Assembly (NCBI RefSeq): GCF_004123295.1 | Contig: NZ_SDMK01000006.1 | Span: 81,256-145,255 of the forward strand | From: Silvibacterium dinghuense | GTDB taxonomy: Bacteria; Acidobacteriota; Terriglobia; Terriglobales; Acidobacteriaceae | DNA: 64,000 bases | Reading direction: 5' to 3' | Shown here: positions 56,485 to 64,000 of the stretch, piece after piece | How the letters are laid out: the number at the start of each line of letters is the position of its first letter | Numbering within the stretch: position 1 is the stretch's first letter | Translations under genes and position numbers: made by a program | Notes under the pieces: model-generated | What the model was told of the DNA's origin: nothing | What the model saw: only the letters and a program-made list of their open reading frames with translations | Databases searched by the model: none

Positions 56485-56768
56485 ATAAAATCAAACACAT
56501 AGCTGAGTGAGACCGAGCCGGAAACGGCGCAAAATCGCAAAACGTAGTGAAATTTGTCACCACGCGGTTTCACAACGGGTGCCCTACCCGTAGTAATCCA
56601 GCACAGTGTTTTCTCCGCAACGGAATCAACTCCTCCTCTCCAACTCTCTGTCGGGTCGGCGCGTGTCACCTGATCGAGAGTCTGAGAATTTGACCGAATT
56701 TCAGTCTCGCTTCAATCTCCACTTCCGCACTCGGACAAGAGTGCGGCGCAACGAGACTGGAGTAAATG

Positions 56769-57887
56769 ATGGCGGTCCATCCGAAGGGAAAAAGCGGAAT
56801 CTACTGGTATGACTTCCGCTTCGCAGGTCAGAGGCACCAAGGCTCCACTAAAACCACATCGAGAACAGTAGCCCTGCGCGCGGAAGAGCAGCGCCGGCGC
56901 GAACTTGAAGCCGGCTACAACAACATAAGGCAGGTCCGGAAGAACCGTGTCCGGATCCTCGAAGAGATCATCAATGAATACCTCGAAGGGTACCGGGTAC
57001 GGTATCGCTCGGCAAGCTTCGCCGAATATGCACTCGGACATGTTTCGCGTCTTTTAGGCAGGAGCATGGCGGTCGATATCAACGAGGCAGCTGTCCTCCG
57101 CTATCAGGAGGACCGCCTGCGGGAGAAGGCCGCGCCGAAGAGCATCAACGAAGAAGTTCGCTTCCTGCTCAAGATGATCGGCAGCCCCGCGGGCGATTTG
57201 ATCCGCAGCTCTCTCAAGGAAAAGAAGCTTCTAAAACTGGCCTTGCCGAAACGAATTGGCAAGGCCTTCGATTCCGAGGAGAGCCAATCGCTTGAGGCGA
57301 AGGCAAAGAAGTCGCGAAGTCCTCACATGTATGCCGCGTACATGCTGGCACGCAATGGAGGCCTCCGGGATACTGAGATCAAGACGCTCAAATGGCCGCA
57401 GATTGATTTCGAAGCGCGAACTGTCAAAGTGGGCAGAGCCAAGACCAAGGCTGGCGAAAATCGAATCGTTCCACTCAACGACGAGGTCTACGAGGCCCTG
57501 GCCAAGCATCGGGAGTGGCACATCAAGAAGTTTGGAGAGATTCAGGAGGAATGGTATGTCTTCCCATGGGGCCGTCCCTATCCTTCCGATCCCACACAGC
57601 ACATTACCTCCTTTAAGACGGCCTGGAAGACAGTCAAGAAGAATGCCGATGTAAAGGGTCGTTGGCATGACAACCGGCACACCCTGATAACGGAACTCGC
57701 AGAAGCTGGTGCCGGGGATGAGACCATCATGCAGATCGCAGGTCACATCGATCACCAAATGCTCACGCACTACAGTCACATCCGCATCAAGGCCAAGAGG
57801 GAAGCGCTCGCAGCCGTCGCGGCCAGAAGAAGGGAACTGTCCGGATCGAGTGGCGGTTCCGCACTGGGTGCCACTCCATCACGATAG
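56769..57887 (+). CDS. Tyrosine recombinase (integrase) of the tRNA-Asn island
   Basis: A complete integrase of about 373 residues. The N-terminal arm-binding part (KGKSGIYWYDFRFAGQRHQG) is followed by a core-binding domain (about 75-165) and the catalytic domain. Counting from the ATG at 56766, active-site residues are Arg201 (GGLRDTEI), a Lys in KTKAGENR, His301 and Arg304 (WHDNRHTLI), His327 (GHIDHQ) and the nucleophile Tyr336 (THYSH). All key residues are intact, so it may be active. Two adjacent ATGs (56766 and 56769) are possible; the second has better spacing from GGAG. It lies 285 bases from the tRNA 3' end. Confidence 0.95.
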   Translation: MAVHPKGKSGIYWYDFRFAGQRHQGSTKTTSRTVALRAEEQRRRELEAGYNNIRQVRKNRVRILEEIINEYLEGYRVRYRSASFAEYALGHVSRLLGRSMAVDINEAAVLRYQEDRLREKAAPKSINEEVRFLLKMIGSPAGDLIRSSLKEKKLLKLALPKRIGKAFDSEESQSLEAKAKKSRSPHMYAAYMLARNGGLRDTEIKTLKWPQIDFEARTVKVGRAKTKAGENRIVPLNDEVYEALAKHREWHIKKFGEIQEEWYVFPWGRPYPSDPTQHITSFKTAWKTVKKNADVKGRWHDNRHTLITELAEAGAGDETIMQIAGHIDHQMLTHYSHIRIKAKREALAAVAARRRELSGSSGGSALGATPSR

Positions 57888-57981
57888 AACGCAGCGGGAA
57901 GCAATTTGACCGAGATCTGCCTTCGGGATAGATTCACGGCCAAATTGCTCCCGAGAGCGGTTTGGTCAGAAGGAGGGAAGG

Positions 57982-58200
57982 ATGGATACGTTTCTGAACG
58001 AAACGCAAGTATCTGAGATGCTGCAGGTCAGCCTGGCCTGCTTGAGGCGCTGGCGTTTGATTGGCAAAGGGCCGGAATACAAGAAGATTGGACCTTTAGT
58101 GCGGTATCGTCCTGAGGCTATATCGCAGTGGGTGGAGAAACTGCCATCCGGCGGCAATGGCCGTCGATACGAACCACACCACCGCGTTGGAATCCGCTGA
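57982..58200 (+). CDS. AlpA/excisionase-like helix-turn-helix protein
   Basis: A 72-residue MerR-like winged-helix protein: LNETQVSEMLQVSLACLRRW, then GKGPEYKKIGPLVRYRPEAI, as in AlpA and phage Xis-like DNA-binding proteins. It has a strong AGGAGGGAAGG site. It follows the integrase by 94 bases, where island excisionases are often found. It may direct excision or regulate island genes. Confidence 0.85.
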   Translation: MDTFLNETQVSEMLQVSLACLRRWRLIGKGPEYKKIGPLVRYRPEAISQWVEKLPSGGNGRRYEPHHRVGIR

Positions 58201-58349
58201 GGTCAGCCTAACTGGGCCTTTGCATTTTGTGCTTCGAAATCATGATGTCTTGGCCCTTTCATATATGGAGGTTCCCGGATTTGACCGAGTTTTGAAAGTG
58301 CAGCATGCTTTCCGCGTTGCTCTCAACTCTGCCAAAGGAGAAGAAGCCG

Positions 58350-59045
58350 ATGCGAATTACTGCCGACCAATTGATTGCCGGATATCCGGCGAAGAGGGTG
58401 CGCGATTTTTTGCGCACAAGGGAGTCAAGAGCAATTTTCAACGAAGTCGATCTGACCGAACTCACATTGAAGCCAAAGGCTGCCCGCGACCTTCTAAAAG
58501 AACTCGTGGTTATAGGGCTTATCAAGGAATACCGCAGATGTGCTGGAGATTTGTATTTTGAACTGACTTGCCATGGACAGAATTTTGCCAATGCTCCCGC
58601 TTCAAAACCAATTCATCGAAAAACTGCGGAACGCGTTCTGACAGAGTTCAAGCAACGAATGGAACGAGTAAATGCCACCTCCGAATATCTCTACCGAGTG
58701 GACACTGCCATTTTGTTCGGAAGCATGTTGTCCGATGTTGAATGCTTGGGGGATGTGGATGTTGCAGTTAACTTGGAGTCTAAGGTCAGTGAGGAAACCG
58801 CATTTAAGAAATAGCAGAGCGAGCGCAGACGTGCCGCTCAAATAGGCGGAAGAGCGTTCTCTTCGCATGCTGCATGGCTTTATTGGCCAAAAGAAGAAGT
58901 TTGCAAACAGCTCAAAGCAAGGTCTCTCAGTTTGAGCTTGTATGAGTTGTCGAACATCAAACATCTGCCCAATCTCTCATACTGGATCTTGCTTGGAGAC
59001 CCTGAGCATCTTGCAAAGCTGATTCCAACCGGGAGGGTTGCTTAA
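58350..59045 (+). pseudogene. Nucleotidyltransferase (MNT-type) with N-terminal winged helix, split by an in-frame TAG
   Basis: From ATG at 58350 (AGGAG nine bases upstream) the frame reads 154 residues to TAG at 58812-58814. It then continues open in the same frame for 76 more codons to TAA at 59043-59045. Residues 1-80 are a winged-helix-like part (MRITADQLIAGYPAKRVRDF). Residues about 115-150 have the nucleotidyltransferase core AILFGSMLSDVECLGDVDVAV. The part after the TAG (SERRRAAQIGGRAFSSHAAW, WPKEEVCKQLKARSLSLSL, GDPEHL) looks like the normal remainder of the same family. The TAG sits where homologues of this style usually carry Trp (TGG). So this is probably a recent nonsense pseudogene. 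Confidence 0.75.
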
Positions 59046-59305
59046 TAGGAGAATTTAACGTGGTGGGTAATCGGGTACAGAATAATAGCGTTGACGTGCA
59101 GACAGGCGTGTCAATCGCTCGATGGAGACCAATGAGACGCTATAAAACTCGACGTGCGGTACCCAATATGAGAGGGAGAGGTCTGCAAAACCTTTATGCG
59201 TCGGTTACTGGACATTGCCGCCTTATTTTAATCATTTCCTTTTAATTTCAATTAGATATCTGAGGTTGGCTCGCTGAAACATAAAGGTTTCAAATTCGCC
59301 TTAAT

Positions 59306-59614
59306 TCAAGGCGAGTCCGAAACGGAAGACCCATTTGCTAAGCCCGTACTCAGCACAGCAGCTGCCCTTTCAGCCGATCCGTCAAGGACATGAACATAGT
59401 GCTTAAGAAGGATGTCTGGACGGGAATGACCCAGGCGTTCCTGCACAGTTTTTACGGGAATGCCCAACTCCATCATGTGGGTTGCACCCCAATGCCTTAG
59501 AAAACGCCATGTGATGTGTGGCAATCCAAGATCTTTCGTAGCAGGTTGAATTTGCCGCCCTAGGATGTCTTCATGCCAGATGGGACCTGTTCCCTCTCTT
59601 TCTCTCTGATCCAA
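59306..59614 (-). pseudogene. C-terminal remnant of a second tyrosine recombinase
   Basis: A 102-residue frame with the end of a recombinase catalytic domain: ITWRFLRHWGATHMMELGIP, then VQERLGHSRPDILLKHYVHV with the box-III His and the nucleophile Tyr. The first His of HxxR is changed (TWRFLRH) and everything N-terminal is missing. The DNA upstream encodes unrelated short frames. It is opposite in direction to the intact integrase and not closely similar, so it came from an older element. Confidence 0.75.
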
Positions 59615-59822
59615 GGCATAGTGCGACGATAGTTGAAGTCCCGAGGCACGTAATGGCCATCAGCATCGATGAATCCGGACCACGAGACCAGAGACGCAAA
59701 CTGCTCAAACAGCATCTGCCGCGGACTTCACATCACGCATCGGGCTAATGTGCACTGCTCCTCAACCAGCCTACTCAACCGGCATCATCGCGCTCCGCGC
59801 CTGATAGCGGATGGAAGCATGT
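59615..59822. other. Degraded DNA between two pseudogenes
   Basis: About 200 bases without a convincing gene. On the minus strand a 51-codon frame (MLFEQFASLVSWSGFIDADG onward, ending near 59575 and overlapping the recombinase remnant) has protein-like composition and may be part of another broken gene. No ribosome site. Confidence 0.3.
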
Positions 59823-60462
59823 TTATACCTCATTTTCGGAGCGAGACAGGAGTTTCTCCAGCTGGTCTGCAACGCGAGCAAGTTGCTTCGGAATATCTTG
59901 CAATTCTCGTAACGTTTTAGGCAGTTCGTTGTCGTGGACGAGTTGCTTCCGGCTAGCATCGACGCTGCAGACAAACGGTTGGTGAAGTCTCTTGCCGCTC
60001 GAATCCTTGTAGCAGCATTTGCCTTCGAACTGGGTGTCCGCGAACCTTCTGGCAGTATCGTGAGCGGTGCCGACCAGCACGGAGACGCTTTCCTGCGGTA
60101 AAAGGACGGCAATCTGGTCCAAGCTCCGGACCTCGTCTCCCTTTTGTGATCGACCGGAGGCTTCTTCCAGGTCAACCGGACATCGTATGCCACACCCGCT
60201 CCCTGGTTCTTGACCGCAGCTGTAACAGATCGTACCGGCTGGTCAGATCGAAATAGGGGGTTGGTCGAGGGCGCAGCGCATCTTCCTGAATCTCCAATAC
60301 TCGCAGCGCGGGAAGGATCGCGATCACCGCGGTGATAACCGCCAGCAGCGCAGCCAGCGTGGACCATGTTTCCTTCTCTTTAGGCCCGTGCAGAAGGAGG
60401 ATGACAAGAGCCATGCAGGCGATCAGGACGATCCCAAGGCAAACGTACACCACTTTTCTCAT
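59823..60462 (-). pseudogene. Membrane-anchored protein broken by two single-base frameshifts
   Basis: Three successive minus-strand frames join into one sensible protein. Frame one (from ATG 60462) gives two transmembrane helices (VVYVCLGIVLIACMALVILL and STLAALLAVITAVIAILPAL), then RPTPYFDLTSRYDLLQLR. Frame two continues VKNQGAGVAYDVRLTWKKPP. Frame three continues LDQIAVLLPQESVSVLV and a coiled-coil end (RELQDIPKQLARVADQLEKL). Each junction needs one added base. The first lies at a GG run near 60220 and the second at an AAAA run near 60150, so both look like one-base losses in short homopolymers. Function unknown. Confidence 0.75.
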
Positions 60463-60544
60463 AGCAACATTGTGCACCTTGGTCTGGTATTCTTCGTCGC
60501 GCTGGACCTCGAGAAGACAGCGAAGCTATTGCGAGTCCATTCGG

Positions 60545-62200
60545 CTATTTGATATCGGGAAGATTATCTTCCATCACTTTGTCGATGATCTCGTGAATCA
60601 GCCCGGGCGCATTGAAAATCCGGATCCGCTGATAAGCTTTCATGCCCAAACGCTGAATGGGAGTGGAAAGAAGTGCGTTCAGAAAGCTGTGCGGAGCCGT
60701 CTCGACATCCTTGAAGTCGAGATCGATTTTCTTGCCCTCTTCAATGGCAGGCAGAAACCGCCGGTCCCGGAACGAAATAGCCGCATCTTTGTCCTCGGCA
60801 TATTTCCCGAAGTAATTGAAGATACTCACCACGTATCTTTCGCTCTCATCTTTCCGTGTAGCACCATCCATCTCTTGCTGTGCGTTGTGCCTGATTTCAG
60901 CCATCAACTCCTCAAGAGACAAACTGGCGGTATTGCCGACGTTCAGATTGATAAGAACGAAGGTGCCTGGCCAGGAATGCTTCAGCTGGTGACTGGTCAC
61001 ATCTTCAGGCGACACATGGACGACCCCGTTCTGAGAAACGATGTACATATCGCCCTTGAGCCGCTTGAGCATCAAACTGGAATAGGTAAGCCCCATGCCT
61101 GCGTTGTCTCGGGTGCCGTAGGGCTGCGCTTGCTGTGCAAAAGTCCCTGAAACATTGGGGCGAAGCGCATAGATGATCGCCTCTTGATGCGTAGAAAACG
61201 GCGGGTAGGTCTGCTCCAGATGTCTCTTGACTCCCACCCCAAGATCGCTGAACAAAAAGGATAGCCGCTTGATCTGTGGGTATAGTCCATATTGGAAAAG
61301 CGATGGCACAAGAACCTGACAGCCTTCGACCAATGCTGTCCGGCGCCCGTGCTCGGTGGCATTGTAGAGAAGCTCGGAAATCAGATAGCTCATGTACTCG
61401 GGAAACCCGATGCTGTAATTCCGAATGGCTCTGCGGGCGCTGTTGATGGTGCTCTGCACATCTGACCGGCGTCGTAGCGCGAAGGTCTTTCGGGCCGGCG
61501 AGTTGCTGAAGTCGCGTCCATCGGTGAGAAGAACCTCCCGCCACTGGAAAGCCGCCATGGCAGAAAGCATCTTTGTCGATCCGGAATAAGCGGTTCCATA
61601 TTTAAATCGAACAGCATATCCATTGAACGTCAAATGCCATGCATATTGAATCAGCAGCGCCAACGCCTGGAAGTTTGATTTGGAGCAGCGGCTTAAATCG
61701 ATGATGACCGACTTCTCGCGCGGTTTCCAATCGAAGTATTGCAGAATATGGTCGAAGTCCAGGAATCCCGGAGTGTAAAAGGAGAATGTCTCGGGAACGA
61801 CCAGCGTCTGCGCCCCTTCCTCACTTGCTTCCAACATGGACTTGCGTATCCCCGGGCCGCCCTCGGAGATGGATTGTGTCCAATCAATTGATAGGATTGG
61901 AGCATGCTCCGCGGGAGCCACAGTCATCTCATCCGGCTCAGTCGCAGCAGATGAGTAAAGTTGAACCGCAGCAACTCGCACCTGCTTCGACAGATCGAGT
62001 GCCTCGGTGAGAGGCAATCTGCGCTTAGCGGGAGAATTAGGCGGCCTATTTTCAAAATGCGCCCGAACCTTCTTCGCCTCCCAGTCCTCCAATGAGCTGG
62101 AGTGAGTCTTGAAACCAGAAATTCCCAGCGCAGCAAGGGAGTTGAGAATGTCCAGGCTCTTGACCTCAAGCTCTCGGGCCAAATCGTTGATACGGATCAT
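60545..62200 (-). CDS. Multi-domain signalling protein: IF2-N-like, STAS-like, GHKL ATPase and C-terminal STAS-like (DUF4325-type) domains
   Basis: From ATG at 62200 the protein has 551 residues. Residues 1-53 (MIRINDLARELEVKSLDILN, LAALGISGFKTHSSSLEDWE) resemble the IF-2 N-terminal DNA/RNA-associated fold. About 163-230 (KSVIIDLSRCSKSNFQALAL) resembles a STAS or sensor region. About 260-420 is a GHKL ATPase: N box YLISELLYNATEHG (Asn280), G1 box FSDLGVGV (Asp319) and G2 box RDNAGMGLTYSS. About 476-546 (RFLPAIEEGKKIDLDFKDVE and RIRIFNAPGLIHEIIDKVME) resembles DUF4325, a STAS-like domain often fused to such ATPases. There is no His-phosphorylation domain. The frame is open to a TTG at 62392, but domain similarity begins at 62200. 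Role unknown; see findings. Confidence 0.82.
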   Translation of the reverse strand: MIRINDLARELEVKSLDILNSLAALGISGFKTHSSSLEDWEAKKVRAHFENRPPNSPAKRRLPLTEALDLSKQVRVAAVQLYSSAATEPDEMTVAPAEHAPILSIDWTQSISEGGPGIRKSMLEASEEGAQTLVVPETFSFYTPGFLDFDHILQYFDWKPREKSVIIDLSRCSKSNFQALALLIQYAWHLTFNGYAVRFKYGTAYSGSTKMLSAMAAFQWREVLLTDGRDFSNSPARKTFALRRRSDVQSTINSARRAIRNYSIGFPEYMSYLISELLYNATEHGRRTALVEGCQVLVPSLFQYGLYPQIKRLSFLFSDLGVGVKRHLEQTYPPFSTHQEAIIYALRPNVSGTFAQQAQPYGTRDNAGMGLTYSSLMLKRLKGDMYIVSQNGVVHVSPEDVTSHQLKHSWPGTFVLINLNVGNTASLSLEELMAEIRHNAQQEMDGATRKDESERYVVSIFNYFGKYAEDKDAAISFRDRRFLPAIEEGKKIDLDFKDVETAPHSFLNALLSTPIQRLGMKAYQRIRIFNAPGLIHEIIDKVMEDNLPDIK

Positions 62201-62449
62201 CGCGATTGCTCTCGCTCCAATCGTATACCCCTCGGCATAAGCGTGCTGTTCCATGTTAGCTCTGTCGTCGAGCTTTCCTTCCACGAATTTCCTGGGCAGC
62301 ACCATTGCGCACGCACATTGCATCTTCATCGTCCGCCAAGATGATCTAACGTCGTCAGCGAATGGCCAAAACACATTTTTAGTAAGCCCCAAGTCACCTA
62401 GTTACGAGCCGCCGCCTTCCGGAGATAGACTGTTCGTGAAGGGATAGGT

Positions 62450-62878
62450 ATGCGGATGCGAGAGATCACTGCAGAGATGAGGGTTAGGGACGCCCTGCCG
62501 TTGCTTTCGGCCGCCGAGCAGATCAGCCTCCAATATTGGGCCGCGGAGTTCGGTATCCCGCTGCGCGAGTTTCACCTAGGCCATATCCGCACCTATGAGA
62601 TGCAACGCTTGCAGGGGGAATCTCGCTACGTGGTGAATGCAGAGGTCTCCGTCTTATTGCGTTTGCTGGAATCAGTTGGCCTTGGCGAAGATATCCGGCG
62701 GCGCTATCAGCCCCTGCGCGATCCCGAAGAGCTTTCTCCGGAAGAGAGAGCCGCACTCCCCGAGCGGACGCTCAAGTACATCGAGAAGCTCGAAGGCGAG
62801 ATCGAGGTATTCGAAGCGCGGAATGATCGAACTCAGAACCGTTTGCGCAAGGCAAACTGGGCAAAGTGGTCGCGCTAG
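62450..62878 (+). CDS. Small island protein resembling a recombinase core-binding domain
   Basis: A 142-residue frame with ATG at 62450 preceded by AAGGGATAGGT. The first 95 residues (SLQYWAAEFGIPLREFHLGH, IRTYEMQRLQ, YVVNAEVSVLLRLLESVGL) have the rhythm of the helical SAM-like domain that precedes tyrosine-recombinase catalytic domains. The catalytic domain is absent. The C-terminus is a charged coiled coil (LKYIEKLEGEIEVFEARNDR). It is divergent from the multi-domain ATPase gene. The similarity is judged by eye, so function is open. Confidence 0.65.
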   Translation: MRMREITAEMRVRDALPLLSAAEQISLQYWAAEFGIPLREFHLGHIRTYEMQRLQGESRYVVNAEVSVLLRLLESVGLGEDIRRRYQPLRDPEELSPEERAALPERTLKYIEKLEGEIEVFEARNDRTQNRLRKANWAKWSR

Positions 62879-62907
62879 CGGTCAAAGGGATGAAATCGCT
62901 TTCGAGC

Positions 62908-63072
62908 TCAGCAAGAAACACACTTTGGATTCGCATTCTTGCGAAGGAAACCGTGCGTGAAAGAACCAACGCTCTCCATTGTTCGATCGAAATCTCTATC
63001 CCATCCTGACTCGGCTTCGCCGTAGTCTTCCGCATTCTCCGATAGCGCCAGCTCTTCCGGTGATTTGTTCAT
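62908..63072 (-). CDS. Small acidic protein downstream of the HEPN-like gene
   Basis: A 54-residue frame from ATG at 63072: MNKSPEELALSENAEDYGEA, then SGWDRDFDRTMESVGSF and a short basic end with two Cys. A TTG-initiated version begins 3 bases after the HEPN-like stop. Neither start has a good ribosome site, but tight coupling to the upstream gene could supply initiation. Its small size and acidic nature would fit an antitoxin, but that is only inference from position. Confidence 0.45.
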   Translation of the reverse strand: MNKSPEELALSENAEDYGEAESGWDRDFDRTMESVGSFTHGFLRKNANPKCVSC

Positions 63073-63096
63073 ATTGATGTATGTTCGCAACAAGGT

Positions 63097-63513
63097 TTAG
63101 CATTCCTCGGCAAAGTGTCTCGCAAGCCACGTCGACTCTATCGCCAAATCCATGATCTGCTTTTCGTCCGGCTTCGCATTGCCGTTGCGCATCTGCAGCA
63201 TCCGAGTGTTGGTCTGAAAGTCGATGAAGGCGACAGCGTGAACATACTGGTTTCTCGTGGTGGCGATGGCCTCTGCTCGGTCGAGGAGCTTGAGAATCCC
63301 GGCGGCGATCTCGTTGCCGGCAGAGGCGAGTTCTAAGGCTGTCCGAAAACCGACAGCGCGTGCGTGAAGTGTCCGCGTGTTGCGATGGATCTCCGGCAGC
63401 GTGCATCGCGAGTACCTCACCACCAGGGGAAGATAGACTTCCACGACCTGATCGATCTCGTTGAAGGCGATGGTGAAGCGGCCGATGCCCTCGTATTGCT
63501 TGGCTGGCAACAT
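63097..63513 (-). CDS. HEPN-like helical protein
   Basis: A 138-residue all-alpha protein with an ideal AGGAG site five bases before ATG 63513. The opening GRFTIAFNEIDQVVEVYLPL and the stretch LLDRAEAIATTRNQYVHAVA resemble HEPN-type proteins. RNQYVH matches the Rx4-6H motif that forms the RNase site in many HEPN toxins, including the Asn after Arg. HEPN RNases are common in toxin-antitoxin and phage-defence systems. A small acidic ORF follows directly. The assignment is by motif and helical pattern only. Confidence 0.65.
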   Translation of the reverse strand: MLPAKQYEGIGRFTIAFNEIDQVVEVYLPLVVRYSRCTLPEIHRNTRTLHARAVGFRTALELASAGNEIAAGILKLLDRAEAIATTRNQYVHAVAFIDFQTNTRMLQMRNGNAKPDEKQIMDLAIESTWLARHFAEEC

Positions 63514-63954
63514 AACTTCTCCTCAAGACTCAGTATGACCGGAGGCGCTTATTGCGGGCCGCATACTGACTTGGTTTGCCCACAAACACGATATGAAATG
63601 GGAAAAGAGGCCTATGTTGACTGATGAACAAGGCTAGCAAATCACCCTGTAAACGGAGGCGCAAACACGGGCGCAATAACACAAGACTATTGAGTGCTAT
63701 TGGTTTTTCCCGGTCGCTGCCCTTAGCTCATGTCTGCGGGATGATTGTTTCATGTCCTGGAGAGAGGCATCATCTTTTCAGAAGTTCGTGAAATTCAACC
63801 GGCAGTTGCGAGGGCAAGGCTTTACTCACGATTGCCTTCCATAGTTGATAGACACGAGTCGTATTTGCTCCAGGTATAGGCCGCATTCAGCTTGGTCTGC
63901 CCGGCTTGATCTGTACCAGTTGTAATCATAGGAACTGGGTACAAGGAGCTGGCT
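63514..63954. other. Non-coding stretch before the IS element
   Basis: About 440 bases with no supported gene. It should hold the promoter of the HEPN-like gene near 63520-63600. The left end of the IS3-type element probably lies around 63895, since such ends are usually some 50-70 bases before orfA. An imperfect inverted pair TGTACCAGTT (about 63912) and AACTGGGTACA (about 63933) lies just before the transposase start. Confidence 0.45.
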
Positions 63955-64000
63955 ATGGCGAGGAAGCGGCATACCCCTGAGCAGGTTGTGAACCTACTCC
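63955..64000 (+). mobile_element. Start of an IS3-family transposase orfA (runs off the window)
   Basis: The last 46 bases encode MARKRHTPEQVVNLL, the standard N-terminus of IS3-family (IS407-like) OrfA proteins, whose helix-turn-helix follows. AAGGAG lies nine bases before the ATG. The element, with its overlapping orfB, must continue beyond the window. Confidence 0.85.

Noticed and set aside
58157..58561. 134-codon plus-strand frame overlapping the AlpA-like gene end and the nucleotidyltransferase
   Set aside because: It lies in a different frame from both neighbours and lacks a ribosome site; the nucleotidyltransferase frame explains the DNA better.

Overview
The window looks like about 56 kb of chromosomal backbone from an Acidobacteriota bacterium (class Terriglobia, family Acidobacteriaceae by gene style), followed by about 7.5 kb of a mobile island. 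The taxon call rests on family content. There is a PadR regulator coupled to an acidobacterial duplicated orphan permease (ADOP), a VWFA-related acidobacterial secreted protein, a very large Oar-like TonB-dependent receptor, a futalosine-pathway menaquinone enzyme (MqnD), and high-GC coding. Many starts are GTG or TTG, and several genes have a TACACT-like -10 box almost touching the start codon.

Layout. 1-3658 (- strand): partial ADOP permease, PadR regulator, LysR regulator and UDP-glucuronate decarboxylase. 3846-7567: queG, a cold shock gene, and an exosortase E/CAAX-protease fusion next to a tiny protein ending in a PEID-transmembrane-RRRK sorting signal. 8017-13797: YihY-like membrane protein, a membrane SpoIIE-type phosphatase, a TPR protein, a zinc-ribbon/PspC protein and an alpha/beta hydrolase. 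13916-18228: argG, icd and mdh, with a 267-bp foldback element between icd and mdh. 18295-31466: cell-surface sugar block with two glycosyltransferases, ugd, a GT9 heptosyltransferase, hldD, gmhB, gmhA, hldE, an alaC-like aminotransferase, an HD protein and a polyprenyl-phosphate sugar transferase. 31643-43044: S10 peptidase, mqnD-bioY-cutA group, phosphohexomutase, FtsB-like protein, GH10 xylanase, VWFA protein, dienelactone hydrolase and a DHA2 exporter. 43264-49980: TonB-dependent receptor, then a Met/His/Cys-rich secreted protein with a Met-rich envelope protein (possible copper-linked module) and an MFS transporter. 50157-56343: rpsO-pnp, a small conserved protein, a VOC protein, pyrF and thiD.

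Island. tRNA-Asn(GTT) at 56410-56484 is followed within 300 bp by a complete tyrosine recombinase and an AlpA-like regulator, the usual signature of integration at a tRNA 3' end. The cargo mixes decaying and intact genes. Decaying: a nucleotidyltransferase split by one in-frame TAG, a recombinase remnant, and a membrane gene with two single-base frameshifts. Intact: a large protein joining an IF2-N-like domain, a probable STAS region, a GHKL ATPase and a C-terminal STAS-like domain; a divergently transcribed recombinase-core-like protein; and a HEPN-like protein followed by a small acidic ORF. An IS3-type transposase begins at the right edge. The far attachment site is not in the window.

How the genes work together. 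The phosphohexomutase (if it acts on glucose), Ugd and UDP-glucuronate decarboxylase would form a route from glucose phosphate to UDP-xylose. GmhA-HldE-GmhB-HldD make ADP-heptose, which a GT9 enzyme could place on lipopolysaccharide core. The polyprenyl-phosphate sugar transferase and the other glycosyltransferases point to exopolysaccharide or O-antigen assembly. Exosortase E systems are often linked to such envelopes. Icd and Mdh belong to central carbon metabolism. The strongest leads for new biology are the exosortase E/mini-substrate pair and the multi-domain ATPase with its neighbours in the tRNA-Asn island.
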